A DNA stretch of 47,932 nucleotides from an uncultured bacterium (GTDB lineage: Bacteria; UBP6; UBA1177; JAKLFG01): positions 1 through 47,932 of the forward strand of contig CALMRE010000267.1 of assembly GCA_937871295.1 (NCBI GenBank), given 5' to 3'. How positions within the stretch are numbered: the first letter of the stretch is position 1; each line of letters begins with the position of its first letter. The notes under the pieces are model-generated. The model searched no databases. It saw nothing but the letters and a program-made list of their open reading frames with translations, and was not told the DNA's origin. Positions 36,293-45,148 of the stretch are shown here, in pieces. The position numbers and the translations under genes were made by a program.

Positions 36293-36320
36293 GGGCGGAC
36301 ACATCGGTCCGCACCCTACA
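36293..36320. repeat. Palindromic repeat with CCCTACA tail
   Basis: GCGGAC-ACATCG-GTCCGC with outer GG/CCC followed by TACA. It shares its layout with the repeat at 47042-47067 and lies at the right edge of the defence island. Confidence 0.6.
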
Positions 36321-36363
36321 TTATATATAAGGAAAGGGACGCCGCGCATCCCCGGCTATTTAA

Positions 36364-36390
36364 TTGCAAAACCGACGGAATCCGTATAGT
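36364..36390 (+). promoter_or_regulatory. Weak candidate promoter of the TPR/GH57 operon
   Basis: TTGCAA (36364-36369), 15 nt, TATAGT (36385-36390). The spacer is short; the -10 is good. Confidence 0.4.
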
Positions 36391-36421
36391 ATTGCGCGTT
36401 CTAACGGGGAGTTGAGCCCGC

Positions 36422-37333
36422 ATGACCGACCCGCGCGACCTTCGAGAAACGCCCGAACAGGGCAAAACAGCCAGTGACATCAAGGAACTGCGCAAACTCG
36501 TCATCCAGTCGCTCAATACCATCAACGCGGTCGATTCGGGCCTGCGCAACGTCGCCGCGAAGGTCAACCAGAAGGATAAATCGGAACTCAACAAGTCGTT
36601 CTTCCTGCTGGTCCTGCTGTCGGTGGTGGTGGTGCTCGCCTTTTTCTTCTACTTCCGCGCCGAGGTGACCCACTTCAAGGAGAAACTGGGAACCTCTCAG
36701 AAGCAGAACGAGTACATCCAGAAGGAGATAAAGGAACTCAAGGACAAGATAGCGGCGACCGAGAACACCGACATCAAGGCGTTCAACCTCTATCTCGCCT
36801 TCAAGGAGGGGGACCCCGATCAGGCGATCAAAAAGTACGGCGAATTCAATCTGTCGGCGCTGTCGCGGCTCGAGCGGTTCGTCATCGAGACCGAGGTGAA
36901 CCAGATAAAGCAGAAGGCGGCGCTCAAGAAGTACGACGAGGGGATGACGCTGTTCGACCGCAAGAGTTACCTCGCGGCGGTCGAGAAGTTCGACGAGAGT
37001 CTCAAGATATCGGGCGTCGGCAAGCATGTATCGTCGCTGTTCTACTACATGTCGATGGCCTACTACCGCGCGGGCGAGATCGAGAAGGCCTCCATCGCCT
37101 TCGAGCGGTATCTGTTCATCAACACCGAGAAGGGGCTTACCAAGGACAAGGCGGAACTGCTGCTGGGTGTCTGCTACGAGCGGATGAAACAGTACGACCG
37201 CGCCGTCAATTTCTACCGGCAGGTGATACAGGACAACAAGTATTCGCGCTTCGGCCCCACCATCCGCGACCGTCTGCGCAACATCCTCAAGAAGATCGAG
37301 AAACAGAAATCGACCGACGAGAAACGGATATGA
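36422..37333 (+). CDS. Membrane-anchored coiled-coil TPR protein
   Basis: A 303-residue protein. GGGGAG lies about 11 nt before the ATG. A cytoplasmic helical lead (1-57) precedes one transmembrane helix (about 58-78, FFLLVLLSVVVVLAFFFYF). A coiled coil (about 80-115) and TPR units follow (KYDEGMTLFDRKSYLAAVEK, YYMSMAYYRAGEIEKA, LLLGVCYERMKQYDRAV). The layout is like CpoB/YbgF-type proteins but inverted in topology by its internal anchor. The stop overlaps the GH57 gene start by 4 nt (ATGA). Probably a scaffold; partners unknown. Confidence 0.85.
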   Translation: MTDPRDLRETPEQGKTASDIKELRKLVIQSLNTINAVDSGLRNVAAKVNQKDKSELNKSFFLLVLLSVVVVLAFFFYFRAEVTHFKEKLGTSQKQNEYIQKEIKELKDKIAATENTDIKAFNLYLAFKEGDPDQAIKKYGEFNLSALSRLERFVIETEVNQIKQKAALKKYDEGMTLFDRKSYLAAVEKFDESLKISGVGKHVSSLFYYMSMAYYRAGEIEKASIAFERYLFINTEKGLTKDKAELLLGVCYERMKQYDRAVNFYRQVIQDNKYSRFGPTIRDRLRNILKKIEKQKSTDEKRI

Positions 37334-39522
37334 CCGATCGACCGCTCTCCATTCTTTTTCTCTGGCATATGCATCAGCCGTTCTACAAAGACTCGCAGAG
37401 CGGCACCTACATCATGCCGTGGGTACGCCTCCACGCGACCAAAGGGTACTACGATGTGCCGCAGGTGATGGAGCGGTGGGGCGTGAAGGGGTGCATCAAC
37501 GTGGTGCCGTCGCTTCTCGAACAGATCGAGGACCATGTGAAGAACGCCGTCACCGACCGCTGGAAGACGCTCACTCTCAAACGGCCCGAAGAGATGGACG
37601 AGGAGGAGAAGGCCTTCGTCATCCGGAATTTCTTCATGCTCTGCTGGGACCGGCTGGTGAAGACCTCGCCGCGTTACTGGGAGATACTTTCGAAGCGCGA
37701 ACGGTTCGTCGGGAAACTCTCGTGGACCGAGATGACGCGCTTCTTCACCCCCGACGAGATACTCGATCTGCAGGTGCTTTTCAACCTCAAGTGGTTCGGC
37801 TTCACGGCGCGCGACCGCTACCCGTTCCTGAAAAAACTCGACCTCAAGGACCGCCGCTTCACCCATGAAGAAAAGATGGAGATGATGCGGATACAGGATG
37901 AGATCGTGCGCGAACTGATACCGATGTACCGGCGGCTGGCCGACGCGGGAGCCATCGAACTTTCCTTCACCCCCTTCTACCACCCGATATTCCCGCTGGT
38001 CCACGATACCGATATATCGAAACGGTCGGCCCCCTCCGCGCCGATGCCGCCCCGTTTCTCCCGTCCCGACGACGCGCAGTGGCAACTCTGCGAAGGTAAA
38101 CGCTACGCCGAAGGCATCTGGGACCGCGAACTGACCGGCATGTGGCCCGCCGAAGGGGCCGTCTCGCCCGAACTGATACCGGTGGCCGCATCGAGCGGGG
38201 TCACGTGGCTCGCGACCGACGAGGGGATACTGTTCCGGTCGCTCAATTCGGCCGACAAGAAGCAGATACTCTACCATCCGTGGCGCGCCGGACAGGAAGG
38301 GAAAGAATGCGCGCTTTTTTTTCGCGACAAATATCTCTCCGACCTTATCGGCTTCTCGTTCGCCAAGATGGATACCGATAAGGCGGTCGAAAGTTTTCTG
38401 AACCATGTCCGCGCCGTGAGGTACGCCATCCCCGGCTCCGAAGAGGCACCGGCCCTCTCCATCATCCTCGACGGCGAGAATGCGTGGGAGAACTATCCCG
38501 ACAACGGCCGCGATTTTCTCAACGGCCTGTGCAAGTCGCTTTCCGAGGCGACCGATCTGCGCACCGACACCTTTTCGGGCTATCTCGAGAAGAACCCGCC
38601 GGAGCGTTACCCGCTGCTCCCCGCGCTCCACAGCGGTTCGTGGATACAGAGCGACTATATGATCTGGATAGGGAACGACGAGGACAATACGGCGTGGGAA
38701 CACCTCCGCCGGGCCCGCGCCTTTCTCGACGACCATCTGCGCCGCCACCCCGACACCCCCGACGAGACCCGCCGCGAGGCGCTCCGCGCCATCTACCGCG
38801 CCGAGGGGAGCGACTGGTTCTGGTGGTACGGCCCGCAGTTCCAGACCGAGAACGATTATCTGTTCGATCGTCTTTTCCGCCGGCATCTGCGCCGCGTCTA
38901 CGCCGTGCTGGGGGCGCCGCATCCCACGGCGCTGGACCTGCCGATAAAGGCATCGGCCGCCGTCGAGACCGGCACGCTGCCCGCCGCGCTGGTCGCGCCG
39001 CGCATGACGGGCCGGGCCGACGCCTTTTACGATTGGGCGGGGGCGGGCATTTTCGACAACACCAAGCGTCCCGGCGGGGCGATGTATAACAGCGTCCGCA
39101 TCGTCAGCCGCCTGCGGTACGGGTTCGACCTCAAGAATCTCTACTTCCGCGTCGACCTTATCGATCCGCTCGCCATCCACGAATATAAACGGGCCTCGAT
39201 ACGGTTCTATCTCGTTGACGGCGCGGGGATAGATCTTCAACTGCCGGTCGCCCGTTTCGCGGCGACCCCCTTCCCGATAACGCTCAGCAACGAAACGGGC
39301 AAGGTGGGAGAGGTGATGGACGCCGGCGTCGCCGCCTTCGCCGATGTGCTCGAGGTGAAACTGGCGCTCGAAAAGGCGGGGATCAGGAAAGGACGCAAAC
39401 TTTCCTTCCATCTCAAAGTGGTATCGCAGGAGGGGATCGAACTGGAACGGATCCCGGAGGTCGGCACGCTGAGCATCACCGTGCCCGACGACCGCGCCGC
39501 GGCCGCTTTCTGGGATGTCTGA
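37330..39522 (+). CDS. Glycoside hydrolase family 57 enzyme
   Basis: A 730-residue cytoplasmic enzyme acting on alpha-glucans (amylase, glucanotransferase or similar). GH57 motifs in order: HMHQPFY near the start, SFTPFYHPIFPL, MWPAEGAVS with nucleophile Glu275, and ILDGENAWE with Asp381 as general acid. The C-terminal 230 residues form a beta-rich extension. No signal peptide is seen. It overlaps the TPR gene and is followed after 21 nt by the GalT-like gene. The cluster suggests storage-glucan or maltodextrin use. The precise bond specificity cannot be told from the sequence. Confidence 0.93.
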   Translation: MTDRPLSILFLWHMHQPFYKDSQSGTYIMPWVRLHATKGYYDVPQVMERWGVKGCINVVPSLLEQIEDHVKNAVTDRWKTLTLKRPEEMDEEEKAFVIRNFFMLCWDRLVKTSPRYWEILSKRERFVGKLSWTEMTRFFTPDEILDLQVLFNLKWFGFTARDRYPFLKKLDLKDRRFTHEEKMEMMRIQDEIVRELIPMYRRLADAGAIELSFTPFYHPIFPLVHDTDISKRSAPSAPMPPRFSRPDDAQWQLCEGKRYAEGIWDRELTGMWPAEGAVSPELIPVAASSGVTWLATDEGILFRSLNSADKKQILYHPWRAGQEGKECALFFRDKYLSDLIGFSFAKMDTDKAVESFLNHVRAVRYAIPGSEEAPALSIILDGENAWENYPDNGRDFLNGLCKSLSEATDLRTDTFSGYLEKNPPERYPLLPALHSGSWIQSDYMIWIGNDEDNTAWEHLRRARAFLDDHLRRHPDTPDETRREALRAIYRAEGSDWFWWYGPQFQTENDYLFDRLFRRHLRRVYAVLGAPHPTALDLPIKASAAVETGTLPAALVAPRMTGRADAFYDWAGAGIFDNTKRPGGAMYNSVRIVSRLRYGFDLKNLYFRVDLIDPLAIHEYKRASIRFYLVDGAGIDLQLPVARFAATPFPITLSNETGKVGEVMDAGVAAFADVLEVKLALEKAGIRKGRKLSFHLKVVSQEGIELERIPEVGTLSITVPDDRAAAAFWDV

Positions 39523-39543
39523 AACGGAACGGGAGATATAGAC

Positions 39544-40560
39544 ATGCAGGGAACGATCCGACGCGATCCGGTATCGCACCGGTGGACCATCTTCGCCCCC
39601 GAAAAGGCGCAGGTCATCATACGCGACTCTTCGGAGACCGAACCGCTCCTCCCCGAAACGCCGGGGGCGTGCCCCTTCTGTCCCGGCGGCGAACACGCCA
39701 CCGAGAAGGAGATCCTGCGCTACAACAGTTTTCCCCATCTCAACAACGGCTGGTCGCTGCGCGTATTCCCGGCCCGCAATCCGCTCCTGCGCATCGAAGA
39801 GGATCCGACGCCGGGCGGTCACGGGATGTACGACACCATGTCGCGGCTCGGCGCGCATGAAGTGGTAGTCGAAACACCGCGTCACGGCGGCTATCTCGAC
39901 GAACTGACCCCCGAGGAGATACGGGACATCTTCCGTGCATGGCGCGACCGCTGCGCCGATCTGCAGGGAGACCGCCGTTTCAAATACATCATGCTGTTCA
40001 AGAATCGCGGCAAAGAGGCGGGCGGCACGGTGAACCATCACTATTCCGAACTGGTGGCCTTCCCCTTCCTCCCCTCCTTCGTCGAGGCGCGCTGCCATCA
40101 CGCGTCGGACTATTATTCGTTCCGCCGCCGCTGCGTGTTCTGCGATATCCTCGCGCAGGAACTTCAGGAAAAGGCCCGCATCGTCGAAGAGAACGAGGAT
40201 TTCGTCGCCTTCTGTCCCTATGCCGGCCGTTTCCCCTTCGAGGTCTGGATCATGCCCAAACGCCACCTGCTCTACTTCAGCGACACCCCGTATGATCTCC
40301 TGCCGGGCCTCTCGCGGCTCTACCGCAGCGTCATGGGCCGCATCCGCACGGCGCTCGGCGCGCCGGCCTATAACCTTACCGTCTACAACGGACCGTCGAA
40401 CTACGACGACTTCACGAAAAATCCGCTGCAGTTCTTCCACTGGCATATCGAGATCATTCCCCGGATAGCGGGGATGAACGCCATCGCGCTGGGCGGCGGC
40501 GGCTACCTTAATCCGACCCTGCCGGAAGAGGCGGCCGCGTTCCTGCGGAAAGCGGGATAA
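39544..40560 (+). CDS. galT: Galactose-1-phosphate uridylyltransferase homologue lacking the nucleophilic His
   Basis: A 338-residue HIT-superfamily protein of the GalT family. CPFC (43-46) binds metal, IYDTM-like YDTMSRLGAHEVVVETP is the nucleotide region, and HWHIEIIPR (299-307) the C-terminal site. In normal GalT the active site reads H-x-H-x-Q, where the second His takes the UMP. Here it reads His165-His166-Tyr167-Ser168-Glu169, so Tyr replaces the nucleophile and Glu the Gln. The protein may act as a phosphorylase-type enzyme on another nucleotide sugar, or have lost transfer. Context with GH57 suggests glucan metabolism. It converges with the GNAT gene, 2 nt apart. The symbol reflects family only. 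Confidence 0.85.
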   Translation: MQGTIRRDPVSHRWTIFAPEKAQVIIRDSSETEPLLPETPGACPFCPGGEHATEKEILRYNSFPHLNNGWSLRVFPARNPLLRIEEDPTPGGHGMYDTMSRLGAHEVVVETPRHGGYLDELTPEEIRDIFRAWRDRCADLQGDRRFKYIMLFKNRGKEAGGTVNHHYSELVAFPFLPSFVEARCHHASDYYSFRRRCVFCDILAQELQEKARIVEENEDFVAFCPYAGRFPFEVWIMPKRHLLYFSDTPYDLLPGLSRLYRSVMGRIRTALGAPAYNLTVYNGPSNYDDFTKNPLQFFHWHIEIIPRIAGMNAIALGGGGYLNPTLPEEAAAFLRKAG

Positions 40561-40562
40561 CC

Positions 40563-40991
40563 CTACAGTTCCCTGATGATATAAACGTCGTAATCGCCCA
40601 GATAGGCGAACCCGTTCTTCTTGTAGAGCGTCGTCGCCCGCACATTCTCGCGGTGCACCTCGAGTTTGCACTGATAGCCCATCTCGCGCGCCGCGATGAG
40701 CGTCGCCGCCATGAGATCGTTGGCGAGTTTCTTCCCCTGATAGCCGGGGAGTATCCCGAAGTGATGGAGATAACTGCGCCGGTTATCGTGGGTAAGCCAC
40801 GCGGAACCGACCACCTCGCCGGTGTCGCGCCGTTCCATCACCAGCAGGCGCGCCCCGCCGTCGAGTGTCTTCTGCACCACTTCGGCGGTGTCGCCGCGGT
40901 AACTGCCCCCCATCCCGGTCGCCACCCAGAGCGCCTCGACCGCCCCCCAGTCGCCGGTACGGTAATCGCGGATGATGTAGCCTTCCTGCAT
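40563..40991 (-). CDS. GNAT family N-acetyltransferase
   Basis: A 142-residue acetyl-CoA-dependent acetyltransferase. The core motif A is visible as FGILPGYQGKKLANDLMAA (CoA pyrophosphate loop), followed by the C-terminal strand pattern LEVHRENVRATTLYKKNGF. ATG 40991 follows GGAGGAG by about 5 nt, with a good promoter upstream. The substrate cannot be inferred. Monocistronic. Confidence 0.9.
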   Translation of the reverse strand: MQEGYIIRDYRTGDWGAVEALWVATGMGGSYRGDTAEVVQKTLDGGARLLVMERRDTGEVVGSAWLTHDNRRSYLHHFGILPGYQGKKLANDLMAATLIAAREMGYQCKLEVHRENVRATTLYKKNGFAYLGDYDVYIIREL

Positions 40992-41016
40992 GTTCTCCTC
41001 CGATAGGACCCGAAGC

Positions 41017-41044
41017 AGTGTAACCGGTGTTGCGGGGTTGTCAA
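41017..41044 (-). promoter_or_regulatory. Promoter of the GNAT gene
   Basis: On the minus strand TTGACA (41039-41044), 16 nt, TACACT (41017-41022), about 26 nt before the ATG. Confidence 0.75.
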
Positions 41045-41075
41045 TTTCAAAAGGAGGCTCGAACCGCCGCTGCTG

Positions 41076-41103
41076 TTGACTCCCTGCGCCGCCGCGCTAT
41101 AAT
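41076..41103 (+). promoter_or_regulatory. Promoter of the AraC-type regulator/helicase operon
   Basis: TTGACT (41076-41081), 16 nt, TATAAT (41098-41103), followed by GGGGAG at 41120-41125. It is divergent from the GNAT promoter. Confidence 0.8.
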
Positions 41104-41130
41104 CGTCCGTTCCTTCTTTGGGGAGATGCG

Positions 41131-42309
41131 ATGACCGGGGCGTTGACCGTGACACTGCTTTTCGGCGCGGCGATAGGGCTGTTCCTCGCCTTTGCGTTCC
41201 TCTTCAAGCGGGAACGGGGCGTCGGCGAGACGCTGCTGGCGCTGACGCTGCTCACGCTGGCGATCGAACTGGCGCTTCAGTGCTACCTGCGGACGGGGCT
41301 GTACCGCACCTTCCCCTATCTGCTGGGGTTCGACCGGTCGCTCCCGCTCCTCTACGGCCCGGCGCTCTACCTGTTGGCCGGTGCGGCGACCGGCACGATC
41401 CGCCGTCTGCGCCCGGCGCAACTCGTGCACCTGCTACCCTTCTCGCTGCATTTCCTTCTCATGCTCCCCTTCCACATAAAGAGTCCCGCGACCAAGATAT
41501 TTCTGCAGGAACAGTTCATCCCGGGGGTCGCGAGCATCGAACCCCACCCGGCGCCGCTTTTCATCGTCAAACTGCTTGTGCTCCTCTGCTACCTCATCGC
41601 CGCCTTCGTCGCGGTCGGCCGCCACGAACGGCTGATACGCGAATTCTTCTCGGCGATAGAGCGCTACGAGCTGTCGTGGTTCCGCCTCCTGCTCCTCGTC
41701 CCGGCGGCGCAGATCGTCATCCTGCTGGCAACCATCGTCACCTACGGATTCTTCCAGCCCGGCTTCGTCCGCGTCGAGATGCCCGACGGCTACTTCGTCG
41801 CGCTGATTCTCTTCATCGTTACCGCCGGGATACAGATCATCCGGACGCCGGGGCTCTGGCGCTCGGCGGTCGACATCGAGACGCTGTTCGACCCGCCGCC
41901 GGTCGACCAGACGGACGACGGCGACGCGAAATACCAGAAGACGCGCATCGACCCGGCGCTCGCCGAGCAGTACAAAAAGCGGCTGCTGGCCTACATGGAT
42001 GCCGAGCGCCCCTACAAGGACCCGCTCCTCACCCTGCCGCAACTCGCCAAACGGCTGAACGCGCCGGCCCACCACCTCTCGCAGGTCATCAACGGGCTGG
42101 TGGGGCAGAACTTCTACGCCTTCGTCAACGGCTACCGTATCGAGTACGCCAAACAGATACTCGCGCAGGGGGGCCCGGCGGCCGAAAATATCCTCGCCGT
42201 CGCCTACGAGTCGGGCTTCAACTCGAAGTCGGCCTTCAACACCTACTTCCGCAAACAGACCGGCGTCACCCCGAGCGAATTCAAGCGCTCCGCCGCGAAG
42301 AGCGGTTGA
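41131..42309 (+). CDS. Membrane-bound AraC-family transcriptional regulator
   Basis: A 392-residue protein. The N-terminal 230 residues form about seven transmembrane helices. The C-terminal 110 residues are an AraC/XylS DNA-binding domain with two helix-turn-helix units: LTLPQLAKRLNAPAHHLSQV and ILAVAYESGFNSKSAFNTYF, followed by the family's end motif KQTGVTPSEFKR. Such proteins sense a signal in or across the membrane and bind DNA directly. It is followed after 3 nt by the helicase gene on the same transcript. Target genes and ligand unknown. Confidence 0.92.
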   Translation: MTGALTVTLLFGAAIGLFLAFAFLFKRERGVGETLLALTLLTLAIELALQCYLRTGLYRTFPYLLGFDRSLPLLYGPALYLLAGAATGTIRRLRPAQLVHLLPFSLHFLLMLPFHIKSPATKIFLQEQFIPGVASIEPHPAPLFIVKLLVLLCYLIAAFVAVGRHERLIREFFSAIERYELSWFRLLLLVPAAQIVILLATIVTYGFFQPGFVRVEMPDGYFVALILFIVTAGIQIIRTPGLWRSAVDIETLFDPPPVDQTDDGDAKYQKTRIDPALAEQYKKRLLAYMDAERPYKDPLLTLPQLAKRLNAPAHHLSQVINGLVGQNFYAFVNGYRIEYAKQILAQGGPAAENILAVAYESGFNSKSAFNTYFRKQTGVTPSEFKRSAAKSG

Positions 42310-42312
42310 CCC

Positions 42313-44508
42313 ATGGTCCGCCGGTATGTCCCGCTGGACGACGATCTCTCTCCCGAGGAACCGCCGCGTAAAAAAAGCAAACACGCCGAGTTGCCTGCCG
42401 AGTATGAAGCCGACCTCGCGGTCGATTTCGAGAGCGCTTTCATCGCGCCTGCCGAACGGCGCCACACCCCCGCGGCGCCGCGCCGGTATGCAACGCCGCC
42501 CATGCCGCCCGATACCGAGGAACGGATACGCCGCCTACAGGAACTGGCCGCCTCCATCGGGACGCGCATCCTCACCGACGCCGACGCACCGGCGGCCGAT
42601 ACCGAGATCATGCGGCGCTACCGCGATCTTCTCAACCCGGCGCAGTTCCTCGCCGCGACCTATACCGGCGGCCCGGTGCTGGTCATCGCCGGGGCAGGAA
42701 GCGGCAAGACCCGGACGCTGGTCCACCGCACCGCGTGGCTCATCGAGAACGGCGTGGAACCCGAATCGATACTGCTCCTCACCTTCACCCGCAAGGCGGC
42801 GCAGGAGATGTCGCGCCGCGCCGTGGGGCTCGTCGGCCGCGGCGAAGGGAGCCGCATCACCGCCGGGACCTTTCACAGTTTCGCGAGCTTTCTGCTCCGC
42901 CGCTACGGCACGCTCACCGGCGCGCCGCCCGCCTTCACCATCGCCGACCAGTCCGATGCGGAGGATATCGTCGATCTCATCCGGCGCGAACTGAAACTCG
43001 ACAAGAAGGACCGCAAATTCCCGCGCAAAGGACCGATCTCCGAGACGCTCTCGCGGTCGCGGAACCTCGACCTGCCGCTCGCCGAAACGATAGACCGCTT
43101 TTCTCCCGCCCTGCGTGAATTCACCGGCGACATCGCCCTCATCGCCGAGATGTATGTCAAATTCAAGACGGCCCACCGGATACTCGACTACGACGATCTG
43201 CTCGATTATCTCTACCGGGCGCTGCAGCAACAGCCTGAATTCCTCGCCTTGGTACAGGACCGCTGGCGGCACATCATGGTGGACGAATTTCAGGACACCA
43301 ACATCGTCCAGAAACGGATAGTCGACCTCATCGCGGCGCGCGACCGCAACATCATGGTGGTCGGCGACGACGCGCAGAGCATCTACGCCTTCCGCGGCGC
43401 GAACTTCGAGAACATCCTCCGTTTCCCCGAGACCTACCCCGACTGTCGCATCATCCGGCTCGAACGGAACTACCGCAGTACGCAGGAGATACTCGACCTC
43501 GCCAACGCCGTCATCGACGGGGCGCTCATCGGCTATCCCAAGCGGCTCTACTCCGACGACACCGCGCCGGGCCGCCCGCTCATCAAGACCTTCGCCGATC
43601 AGGAATCCGAGGCGGGTTTCATCGTTTCGGAGATCGTAGCGCTTTCGTCACAGGTGCCGCTCTCCGATATCGCGGTCCTCTACCGCGCCAGTTTCCACGG
43701 CAACTTCATACAGGCCGAACTGATGCGGCGTGGCATCCCGTTCGTCGTCTACGGCGGGCTCAAGTTCGTCGAGCGGCGCCATATTAAAGATATCCTTTCT
43801 TATCTGCGCATCGTCGTGAACCGCTTCGACGCCGTCGCGTGGAATCGCGTCCTGACGCTCCTGCCGGGGATCGGCGGGATGACGGCGGGACAGGTGATCG
43901 CCTGCGTGATGGAACACGAAGGACGGCTGGAATTCAAACAGTTCAAGGGACGCAAGTTCCACCCCTATCTCGAAACGCTCGCGACGGTGCTGGAAACGGC
44001 GCGCGACGGACGCCTCTCGCCCCTGCAGCAGCTTGAGGTGGTCAAGAGCCACTACCTGCCGCTCCTCAAAGAGATAGAGGCCGACTGGGAGGAGCGCCTG
44101 CGCGACCTCGAGGTGCTCGAACAGATAGCGGGCGGCTACGAAGAACTCGAAAAGTTCCTCGCCGACTTCGCGCTCGAACCTCCGTCGCGCCGCTTATCCA
44201 CCAATGACCGGCCGCCCGATGAGAACGAGGAGGAACCGCTCGTCCTCTCGACCGTCCACTCGGCAAAGGGGCTCGAATGGCATACCGTCTTCGTGCCGCA
44301 TCTGCTCGACGGCCTCTTCCCGGCCGACCGGTCGCTTAAACGGATAGAGGATATTGAAGAAGAGCGGCGACTGTTCTATGTCGCCTGTTCACGGGCGAAG
44401 CGGCGGCTCTACCTGACGCTCCCCGCACAGATAGCGTTCTGGGGCGGCGTACTGCACCTGCCCAGCCGCTTCATCGCCGACCTGCGCGATGACCTTTACG
44501 AGAGTTGA
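42313..44508 (+). CDS. UvrD/PcrA-type SF1A DNA helicase
   Basis: A 731-residue ATP-dependent 3'-5' helicase. Motifs: Q-like LNPAQFLAA, Walker A GAGSGKTRT (from residue 127), TFTRKAAQEM, GTFHSF, Walker B VDEFQDTN, GDDAQSIYAFRGA, RNYRST, STVHSAKGLEW and YVACSRAKRRLYLT. All are intact. There is an unusual N-terminal extension of about 105 residues, charged and Pro-rich, before the helicase core. The 2B domain is normal in length. Its role is DNA repair or recombination. It sits 3 nt after a membrane AraC-type gene without its own good ribosome site. Confidence 0.94.
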   Translation: MVRRYVPLDDDLSPEEPPRKKSKHAELPAEYEADLAVDFESAFIAPAERRHTPAAPRRYATPPMPPDTEERIRRLQELAASIGTRILTDADAPAADTEIMRRYRDLLNPAQFLAATYTGGPVLVIAGAGSGKTRTLVHRTAWLIENGVEPESILLLTFTRKAAQEMSRRAVGLVGRGEGSRITAGTFHSFASFLLRRYGTLTGAPPAFTIADQSDAEDIVDLIRRELKLDKKDRKFPRKGPISETLSRSRNLDLPLAETIDRFSPALREFTGDIALIAEMYVKFKTAHRILDYDDLLDYLYRALQQQPEFLALVQDRWRHIMVDEFQDTNIVQKRIVDLIAARDRNIMVVGDDAQSIYAFRGANFENILRFPETYPDCRIIRLERNYRSTQEILDLANAVIDGALIGYPKRLYSDDTAPGRPLIKTFADQESEAGFIVSEIVALSSQVPLSDIAVLYRASFHGNFIQAELMRRGIPFVVYGGLKFVERRHIKDILSYLRIVVNRFDAVAWNRVLTLLPGIGGMTAGQVIACVMEHEGRLEFKQFKGRKFHPYLETLATVLETARDGRLSPLQQLEVVKSHYLPLLKEIEADWEERLRDLEVLEQIAGGYEELEKFLADFALEPPSRRLSTNDRPPDENEEEPLVLSTVHSAKGLEWHTVFVPHLLDGLFPADRSLKRIEDIEEERRLFYVACSRAKRRLYLTLPAQIAFWGGVLHLPSRFIADLRDDLYES

Positions 44509-44519
44509 TAATCCTAACC

Positions 44520-44536
44520 TCTGCTAAAATAGCAGA
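44520..44536. terminator. Hairpin between convergent genes
   Basis: TCTGCTA-AAA-TAGCAGA, a perfect 7 bp stem, 11 nt after the helicase stop. There is no clear T-run, so it may serve both strands weakly. Confidence 0.45.
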
Positions 44537-44545
44537 CTGAGAAAT

Positions 44546-45124
44546 TTAATATTCTTGTTTTTGGTGGTTCATTATACAAAGAAAAATCTCTATATGATAA
44601 GGTGGCAAACTGTTTAACGGAGATGGAAAAACGGCGGCTTCCACACATCTTCTACCTCGAATATCTTCTTTCCTGAGAAGTAACATAGCGCCCTTTTTTG
44701 TCCCAGCATGAAGATAAACCTTTTCTGGCTCAAGTTTACAACTCAATCCTACCCTGAATGCAAAATCATATTCAGCAAGGTCGCCAATTCCGGGTATTTC
44801 TTTTCTCAAGGAATGGGATATGGCAAATAATTCTGAGAAGCTATTGCACTTCCGAAGCTCGTCTTTTCGATTTTTTGCTTTTCTTATCATCTCCTGTATT
44901 GCCGTCTCTTTAAGTCTTACTTGGTGGCCATGTCTTTTCCCATCTTTTCGTTTTGCCCAATTCTGAATTGCTTCATCAAATGATCTTTGTCTATAAAACA
45001 GTAGTCCCTTTTCGTCATCACAGCAGGAATCATCCAACAAAATTGAGGCTGTTTTAGTATTTCCTGACATAAAGCACTTCTTGTAATCTGCCACAGACTT
45101 TTTTAATTCTTCTTGGTTAATCAT
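44546..45124 (-). CDS. AT-rich hypothetical protein with GIG/HhH-like segment
   Basis: A 192-residue protein. ATG 45124 lies 6 nt after AAGG; an ATG at 45130 abuts that site and is less likely. Lys-rich helical N-terminal half. The central segment IPGIGDLAEYDFAFRVG...PEKVYLHAGTKKGAMLL contains a GIG turn like a helix-hairpin-helix. I recall this pattern from uncharacterised proteins but cannot name a family. It follows the PEGA/DUF1566 gene by 24 nt and is likely on its transcript. Base composition is far lower in G+C than the genome norm, suggesting recent transfer. Confidence 0.7.
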   Translation of the reverse strand: MINQEELKKSVADYKKCFMSGNTKTASILLDDSCCDDEKGLLFYRQRSFDEAIQNWAKRKDGKRHGHQVRLKETAIQEMIRKAKNRKDELRKCNSFSELFAISHSLRKEIPGIGDLAEYDFAFRVGLSCKLEPEKVYLHAGTKKGAMLLLRKEDIRGRRCVEAAVFPSPLNSLPPYHIEIFLCIMNHQKQEY

Positions 45125-45148
45125 AGTCATCCTTATTATTAAATCTTT

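Noticed and set aside
37213-40671. Antisense open frame of more than 1100 codons across GH57 and the GalT-like gene
   Set aside because: High G+C removes stops from the shadow frame; no ribosome site or recognisable domain, while the plus strand carries clear catalytic motifs.
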